Below are positions 57,640 through 64,000 of a stretch of 64,000 nucleotides of DNA, piece after piece; within the stretch, counting starts at the first letter, position 1; each line of letters opens with the position of its first letter. The stretch lies in assembly GCF_902459465.1 (NCBI RefSeq), contig NC_047073.1, forward strand, positions 8,061,036 through 8,125,035. Direction: 5' to 3'. Source of the DNA: Asterias rubens (taxonomy: Eukaryota; Echinodermata; Asteroidea; Forcipulatida; Asteriidae). The notes beneath the pieces are model-generated. The model ran no database searches. It saw only the letters and a program-made list of their open reading frames with translations, and was not told where the DNA came from. The position numbers and the translations under genes were made by a program.

Positions 57640-60600
57640 TGCTCCACACAGCGTCAGATGCCGAAGCCGCAGGAATCCTGCATCCATGACGGGAGGTACT
57701 CAAAGCCTTCGGGAAGGTGCTTCCTCGACAAAGCCCAAAGCAATGACGCCCAAGCCTGACTTGCGTAAATCCATCCGCGTCGCAACCTGGAATGTCTTGA
57801 CCCTAAATGGATGTGGATAACAAACAGCTATTGTCCACCAGATGGAATCTTATAACATCTCCATAATAGGTGTCACCGAAGCCAGACTGGTTGGTAGCAA
57901 TTCTAACCAGTCCAAGGAGGCCACATTCCTGTACTCAGGCGGTTCTACAAAGACAAACGGGGTAGGTCTTTTTTATACGGCCACCCCTAAACATAACTAT
58001 CACCAAATGGCAGGCGATTTCTGATCGTCTCCTATATGCCAGGCTACAACATCGTCATGGTCAACTCTCAGTCATCGTTGCCTATGCTCCAACAAACTCA
58101 TCCGACGACAGTGCCAAGGACCAATTCTACGATCAACTTGTTGCTGTGACTGAAATTATCTCTCCTCACGATGAACTTGTCATCCTCGGTGATATGAACG
58201 CCACACCATCTTGCTGTTCAAGGCAGGGTTTCGAGTTCATCTTGGGCCCTTTTAGGTCTAGCACCACTAACGACAACTCAATAAGGCTTCTCTCTTTCTG
58301 TGCCTCGCAAAATATACCTATCACTGGTAGCTGGTTCCGTCGTAAAATCATCCATACAATGACCTGGATATCCAATGATGGTCGCACACAAAAAGAACTC
58401 GACCACATCTTGGTGAGACAACGCAATATAGTTAAATCCTACAGAGTTTACAGAGGAGCGGAAGCCCCAGCTAACACTGACCATCGCCTCCTCATCGCAA
58501 GGTTGGCCATCACTCCATGCTTCTACTCCAAGAAGCTTCCTACACCTCAGTATGACGTCGACCGCATCTGCCAGGACAAGAACCTAGCATCGAAATACTC
58601 GGTCGCAATACAAAATAGATTCCAAGTCCTAAGCGACCTCCCAGAAGACGTAGAATCAGCCTGGTCCCACATATCTGCAAACATCCGCGAAACGGCTGAT
58701 GTAATCATCGGGAGGAAACAGCGCATAAAACGACGCCCCTGGCTTACTGAGGACACCCTTAAAATCCTGGATGATAAGTCAAAAGCCAGACTGGAAAATC
58801 AACATTCAGAATATAGACGTCTCCGTGGGGTCTTCCGAGCTAAGGCAAAGCAGGATAGAGAACTCTACCTTGTGAGTCTCTCCACGAGCATTGACAATGA
58901 CTACTCCCACCACAGTCTAAAATCCGCATACCGAGTGATCCAAGAACTCCGCCCAAAAACCACCAATAGCGTAAGCTCCACCATCAATAAATCCAACGGC
59001 ACTCCTTGTACGTCGGATACAGAGTCACTCGATAGATGGAGAGAACACTTTGAGGTCGCTCTCAACCATCCACCTGCCCCACCCCGCAGAACTACACACA
59101 TCCCAGCTCCCGCTCCCCCTCCTCCAGACCCAGATATTTCTGACGATCCTCCAACATTGGAAGAGGTTAAAACAGCCATCAGTAAGTTGAAGAACGGCAA
59201 AGCAGCTGGCCCCGATCACATCCCTCCAGAGCTTCTGAAGTTCGCCCTTGAACCAATCAGCACGGTCCTTCATGACCTTTTTATTCGGGTCTGGCTTTCA
59301 GGGAAAGTACCTGCAGAATGGAAAGAGGGCATCATCGTCACTCTGTATAAAGGGAAAGGCTCTCGTTCTGAATGCAGTAACTACCGGCCCATCACCCTTC
59401 TCTCTGTTCCAGGGAAAGTTTTCGCCCACGTATTACTAGCCCGACTAAACCCATTATTAGTCAAGCACAGACGAGCAGAGCAATCCGGGTTTACTGCTGG
59501 CCGCTCTACAATGGACGCCATTCTCGCCCTCCGCCTTCTGTCGGAGTTACACCAAGAATTCAACCAACCGTTGTCGGTGGCCTATGTCAATCTGAAGGCC
59601 GCCTTTGACTCAGTCGACAGGTCAGCACTCTGGGCAACTCTTCATGATATTGGAGTCCCTGACCGTCTACTCGGCCTTATCAAAGACCTTCATGCTGCTA
59701 CCACTGCCAAGGTTCGCCAAGGAAGAGATGTCTCTGAACTCTTCCAAACACAATCCGGCGTCAGGCAGGGCTGCATCCTAGCACCCTCTTTGTTCTGCCG
59801 TGCCATGGACTGGACTCTAGAGAGGGCTGTTGCAGATTCAGGCATCACCATCGGTCTACATAAGTTCTCAGATCTGGATTATGCAGATGACGTTGTTCTA
59901 TTCAGTCACAAGTCCGAAGATCTGACAAATTCTCTAGAGTCGTTCCAGAGCGAGGCCTCAAACCTGAAACCTCAACATCTCCTGGAAGAAAACAAAAATT
60001 CAAATTCAGAAACCAAATCAGAACAATCCCTCATCTCATATCCTGGTCAGCGGTCAATCTGTAGACGTTGTCGAGGACTTCATCTACCTTGGCAGTAAAA
60101 TTTCAAACACAGGACGCAGTGGACCCGACATCCTCAGACGGCTTGGCCTAGCATCATCTGCCATGAGTAGCCTTCGCAGGGTCTGGAGGCTGAAGAAGCT
60201 AAAATTAACTACAAAACTCTGTATTTACCGGACGTGTGTTATCCCTGTCCTGTTATACGGATCAGAGACCTGGACCCTCCTCAAATGCGACTTTGGCCGT
60301 CTAAAAGCATTCCACCTACGATGTCAGAGATCCATCCTTGGTATTCGCTGGTTTGACTACATAAGCAACAACGAAATCATCGGCACAACACAATTCCCCT
60401 CGATAGCCTCTCTAATCCTTCGCCGGCAGCGTGCCCTCTTCAGCCACATTGTGCGCCTGGATGATAACACCCCAGCCAAGAAGGCACTCAACATCGCTAT
60501 AAATGCCTGGAAGGGTCGACCCCCAGCCACCGGCTGGACGAGGCCCAGAGGTCGCCCAAGAAGTCCCTGGATTGCTCAACTAGGTCGACCGAGCAAGGTA

Positions 60601-60697
60601 GAGGCTATCTGGAACCAAGCTGTTCAACATGGACATATGAGGTCAGCGCGACGGACCAATGTTGTCTTTGCGGCTGATTGATTGATTGATTGATTGG
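57640..60697 (+). pseudogene. APE-type non-LTR retrotransposon (LINE), decayed
   Basis: Reading across frames: RVATWNVLTLNG (57776) and IIGVTEARLVGSNS (57865) are the N-terminal endonuclease. The 58146-60098 frame holds LGDMNAT (14-20), HTMTWISNDGRTQKELDHIL and TDHRLL (endonuclease C-part), then RT motifs NGKAAGPD, YRPITLLSVPGK, QSGFTAGRSTMDA, motif A YVNLKAAFDSVD, SGVRQGCILAPSLFC and YADD (579-582). A one-base shift near 59965 is needed to continue to YLGSKIS and YGSETWTLL in 60163-60681. The 3' tail is TGAT repeats (60674-60697). Stops after the endonuclease start, the frameshift, and Asn482 for the motif A Asp show it is dead. The RTE/CR1 clade is not resolved. Confidence 0.85.
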
Positions 60698-60857
60698 TCC
60701 ATTAGACCGATCCATTAGGCTCCGCCCACGACGCACGTGTGAGCAAGAACACGTGCACCTCTCCCATGCATGTCGGACCTTATTTGTCGGACCTTCGTTG
60801 CGTTGTGATTGGTCAATACGCAATGGGGCGGAGCTTAATGGATCGGTCTAAGATGGA
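60698..60857. mobile_element. Short inverted-repeat element after the LINE tail
   Basis: AGACCGATCCATTAGGCTCC at 60703 is mirrored by GGAGCTTAATGGATCGGTCT at 60830. A related piece, AGCTCCGCCCACCGCGCACG, lies left of the LINE at 57552, so the LINE may have inserted within or beside such an element. Confidence 0.6.
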
Positions 60858-60859
60858 GG

Positions 60860-61600
60860 GGGACTGGTGCATAACATACAAGAATTGGAGATCTATGGAA
60901 CGCGGGATCTATTTTCTCTCGTTCTCCGTGGTGGACTTTTTTTTAAAGTGACCTAAGACCTGCGCAATTTGTCCGATGGAGGTTGTGCAGATGATACACG
61001 GCATAAAGAAAAAATACATCTCAGCATATTATACAGCAATATTAACAAGCGTACCAACATGTATAGCATAAGCTCATAATCATTATTTTTATGTTGCATT
61101 ATTCTACGTCATCTGCCTCATAAACAAACGTTGTATACCACTATCTTTGTATTTACTATTGGTAAACAACAGCTCATTGGTGTACAGATGCGAGGCCCTT
61201 ACTATCGTGAAAGTCTTCCCCCACCAACAGTCGGGCAGAAAGGAATGAAAAATAAAACAACAGTTTTACTCTTCAACTATTTTTTTCGTTAAGTTCTGAC
61301 ACCATAAAATCACTGTCAGCGAGCGGCTGCATGCAGTAAAGTGCGTGGATCCGTTTGGCGGAAAAATACCCAAAACACTTTCAAATTTGCCAAGAGATTC
61401 ATATTACACAGCAGGGGAAAAAGAATGGCTTTGTATAGCATTTGTTTTATAAAACAAACGACATATCTTTTTGTATTCAACTTTCAATGTACACTGCATC
61501 ATTGAGGGACAACATGATCAGTATATAATATTTTAAGTGAACTTATGACTGGATTAGCAACAAGTGCGTTGGATGGAACTTTAAATAAAAAGTACACTTA
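60860..61600. other. Gene-free stretch
   Basis: No exon, repeat array or RNA gene recognised. Mostly unique A/T-rich sequence. Confidence 0.35.
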
Positions 61601-61603
61601 TAA

Positions 61604-61690
61604 TCTCTTTTGTGGGAATGATGGCTCTGAAAAGAGCCGATTAGGTATCGACACATTTTGAACAGCATACTATGCTCCACTAGATGGCCT
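61604..61690 (-). mobile_element. Second histone-type 3' stem-loop with purine-rich downstream element
   Basis: On the minus strand GGCTCTTTTCAGAGCC (61638-61623) is an exact histone-type stem-loop. ATCATTCCCAC and then AAAAGAGA (61611-61604) follow, resembling a histone downstream element at the usual distance. Upstream, AGCATAGTATGCTGTTC and TGTGTCGATACC align loosely with the copy at 47341. No histone coding sequence is seen upstream. Confidence 0.5.
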
Positions 61691-61911
61691 CATCTTCCCT
61701 GGGAAATCAAATACGCTTAGAATGTTGTTACCGTCGCCTCGCTCTTCCCGTTGCCTTGCGAAAGCTCGCTATTAAAATAAGCTGGAGGAGAATGACTCAA
61801 AAGAGGCGCTCTCAGAAGAAGTTTGTACACAGTTTGCCATAATTATGGGGGGGGGGGATCTCCGAGTAACAGAATCTCCTGCCACACCGGGCTGCACAGC
61901 GATGCATTACG

Positions 61912-62307
61912 TTAAAGTAACACGTTACCTTAGGTGATCCGTTGAGTTGGTCTTTGAAAAGCGTTTGTAACTGTTTGTTATAAAATTCATTATGGTTAGA
62001 AAGATGTTTTAAAAGTAGAATACAATGATCCAAACAAAGTTGCCTCGAAATTGCATGGTTTTCCTTTTAGTTTGTGAACTAAGACGGTCGGCCATTTATC
62101 TGGGAGTCAAAAATAATTTACTCCCTATGGCTGACCGTGTAAGTCAACGAGGTGAAAGGAAAACCACATAATTTCGAGTGATACTTGTGTGGATCATTAA
62201 ATTCTACTTTAAAAATATCTTTCTAATCATAATGCATTTTATAACAAACGGTAACAAACAATATTCAAAGACAAACTCTTCCGATCCAATGGAACGTGTT
62301 CCTTTAA
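61912..62307. mobile_element. MITE family B, complete but diverged
   Basis: TTAAAGTAACACGTTACCTT at the left and GGAACGTGTTCCTTTAA at the right, TTAA at 61912 and 62304, with the central GGGAGTCAAAAATAATTTAC hairpin. It lies about 340 bp upstream of the GCNT-like start codon. Confidence 0.75.
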
Positions 62308-62355
62308 CTGCAGTAAAATCGATTCCATTAAAGGACAGTCCTAACCACCTCAGCA

Positions 62356-62386
<31 letters not shown>

Positions 62387-62624
62387 GATGCCAGCTGTTA
62401 TTAATATGGCATCAGACACGCAATAATAGCCCAGTTTTCTATGGTTCCATACTGGTTTGTATTATAGGCTGCCATGAATCTGAAAACAATTGAACTCAAT
62501 CCAATCAATGGATTTATGGACCAATCGAAAACACAATGACGTAGTCCGAGTGAAAGGAACAAGTGACAGGATGGAGCAGTTCGCCTAAAGTGCATTTTTG
62601 AAATTGTTTTTCGTTAGCATCACA

Positions 62625-62643
62625 CGGATTTTTCTTCTTCAGA
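62625..62643 (+). promoter_or_regulatory. Splice acceptor directly before the GCNT-like start codon
   Basis: TTTTTCTTCTTCAG precedes AATGCCG, giving a strong 3' splice site next to the start. The 5' UTR exon itself was not located. Confidence 0.5.
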
Positions 62644-64000
62644 ATGCCGGGGAATTTACACAAGAGTAAGACCACTCCGGATGGATGTTATACCAAAGGG
62701 TGGAGATGCTTTCTTTTAGGGCTTATTTTATTCCTTTGCATGGAGTTGAGTTGCATTATTTTAACATATAAGCCTGGTGGAATGCATGTATTTTGTAACC
62801 AAAACAACCAGACTGAGTGCAGGCGAGCGCCCTTGATGCTCAGTGTGCCTCGGTGCTCAAATTTATCACACAGGCTTACTCTGGATTCTAGAGGAAAGAA
62901 CGAGGATGTGTCAAAAGGGATGGTTGTTCTGCCTTCATGCCACAAGAAATGGGACATCAATTGTACTAAAATCCTACAGGGAAACAAGGAGGAGATCCGA
63001 CGTTCGGTCAGACTGCTTAATGTTTGGCGCCTCGATCCCAAGCGACCGACAGATCCGTTCATGCCATCGGATAACGAGGTACGGACATGGACGCATGACT
63101 GTGATGTATTCAAGAGAGCTAGACACTACCGGAGACAACCCACGTCTGTGGAAGAAGCTGACTTTCCCATGGCTTATATCATCGTAGTCCATCGCGGTTC
63201 CGCCCAAGTGGAACGACTATTGAAGGCGATCTATCAACCCCAAAATATTTACTGCATACACCCAGATCGGAAAGCACCGGGCGATTTTAAAAGCGCCATC
63301 AAGGGGCTCGCGGATTGTTTCGAAAACGTGTTCGTTGCTTCGAGGACAGAGAGTGTAATTTACGCGGGATACACGAGGCTATTGGCAGATGTGAACTGTA
63401 TGAGAGACCTGATTGGACAAAGGGCTTCTGGTTATGCCTGGAAGTACGTCATCAATTTATGTGGTCAAGACTTCCCCTTGAAATCCAACCTGGAGATTGT
63501 GAAAAAGTTGAAATCGTACAACGGACATAATGATATCTCGGGAAGTGAGCCATCGGGCGGGAAGCGGCTCCACACGACATACCGTTATGTTGATAAACCA
63601 GGAGGACCCCATAGGACCGAGGAGCGTAAACCCTCTGCTCCTCACAACATACACCTGAGAACGGGTATAGCTTATTACATTGCCACGCGGGCTTTCGTGC
63701 ACTACGTCCTGACAAATCAAACTGCCATAGATTTTTTGGAGTGGACCAACGGTACGTACAGTCCGGACGAGACCTACTGGGCGTCACTTCAGCAGGTAGC
63801 CGGAACTCCAGGTGGACGGTACCAGCCACCGGGCGGCTCGGTCATCCGTTTCATTCGCTGGTACGGTAAATCGCCTTATCCAAGGTGTCGCGGGAAAATG
63901 ATCAGAATGGTGTGTGTCTTCAGCATGGGATATACGCAGCATCTAACAAAAGTGAAACATCTTTTTGCGAATAAATTTGACTATGCGTTCGATCCAATCG
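62644..64000 (+). CDS. GCNT-like: Core-2 type beta-1,6-N-acetylglucosaminyltransferase (partial, 3' end off window)
   Basis: ATG at 62644 opens 452 codons without a stop to the window edge. A short cytoplasmic N-terminus precedes one membrane segment (about residues 20-41, FLLGLILFLCMELSCIILTY), a type II Golgi topology. The GT14 domain starts at MAYIIVVHRG (176-185). It shows IYCIHPDRKAPGDF, YAWKYVINLCGQDFPLKSN (264-282), LRTGIAYYIATRAFV and SPDETYW (373-379), where Glu376 matches the catalytic base position of the family. The family adds GlcNAc in beta-1,6 linkage to O-glycan cores; the exact acceptor cannot be told. A pyrimidine-rich acceptor ends one or two bases before the ATG, so the start of the coding exon follows a 5' UTR intron. 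A family member usually ends within about 430-460 residues, so the stop should be close. Confidence 0.88.
   Translation, partial: MPGNLHKSKTTPDGCYTKGWRCFLLGLILFLCMELSCIILTYKPGGMHVFCNQNNQTECRRAPLMLSVPRCSNLSHRLTLDSRGKNEDVSKGMVVLPSCHKKWDINCTKILQGNKEEIRRSVRLLNVWRLDPKRPTDPFMPSDNEVRTWTHDCDVFKRARHYRRQPTSVEEADFPMAYIIVVHRGSAQVERLLKAIYQPQNIYCIHPDRKAPGDFKSAIKGLADCFENVFVASRTESVIYAGYTRLLADVNCMRDLIGQRASGYAWKYVINLCGQDFPLKSNLEIVKKLKSYNGHNDISGSEPSGGKRLHTTYRYVDKPGGPHRTEERKPSAPHNIHLRTGIAYYIATRAFVHYVLTNQTAIDFLEWTNGTYSPDETYWASLQQVAGTPGGRYQPPGGSVIRFIRWYGKSPYPRCRGKMIRMVCVFSMGYTQHLTKVKHLFANKFDYAFDPI

Noticed and set aside
61604-62100. Histone gene upstream of the stem-loop on the minus strand
   Set aside because: No histone-fold coding sequence in any frame; the upstream sequence is repeat-like and meets a family B MITE.
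62688-63829. Several minus-strand and off-frame ORFs
   Set aside because: They are antisense or out-of-frame shadows of the GCNT-like coding exon starting at 62644.

Overview
The window looks like eukaryotic (metazoan) nuclear DNA. Genes are split by GT-AG introns, coding exons are sparse, and most of the sequence is interspersed repeats. The DHRS12-like, GCNT-like and THAP proteins plus the dense short inverted-repeat transposons fit a marine invertebrate deuterostome. I infer an echinoderm, possibly a sea star, but nothing here proves it.

Layout. (1) 1-5779, + strand: the last exons of a small coiled-coil protein gene. Its final intron ends in a 64-bp minisatellite whose every unit carries a branch-point-like motif and a splice acceptor. 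(2) 5780-15300: no gene found; transposon debris, hairpin elements and GC-rich inverted repeats. (3) 15360-54798: three paralogous eight-exon genes for DHRS12-like short-chain dehydrogenase/reductases. Copy 1 (15360-23640, +) and copy 2 (25355-35396, +) are head to tail; copy 3 (54798-43950, -) faces them tail to tail. Exon phases are identical and five of the eight exon lengths are unchanged, so the trio arose by local duplication. Copies 1 and 3 keep the Ser, Tyr and Lys of the active site. Copy 2 has Gln in place of the catalytic Tyr and is probably a pseudo-enzyme. (4) Between copies 2 and 3 (35400-43900): LINE tails, a TTTA/TTTG tetranucleotide array, minisatellites and nested MITEs. (5) Inside introns of copy 3: two copies of a THAP-domain exon in opposite orientation (one frameshifted), a MITE-like element with a histone-type 3' stem-loop, and a foldback element with palindromic GGCGTTATAACGCC arrays. 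(6) 54935-60860: a decayed Penelope-like retroelement (-) bounded by inverted repeats, an AT-rich minisatellite, and a decayed APE-type LINE (+) ending in a TGAT microsatellite. (7) 62644-64000, +: the single-exon start of a core-2 type beta-1,6-N-acetylglucosaminyltransferase, running off the window.

How it works together: the host genes (coiled-coil protein, oxidoreductases, Golgi glycosyltransferase) show no shared pathway. The unifying theme is a small oxidoreductase family being copied and diverging inside a region shaped by TTAA-target MITEs, retroelement remnants and structured RNA-like motifs. All exon boundaries were read by eye from splice consensus and paralog comparison; no transcript or database evidence was available.
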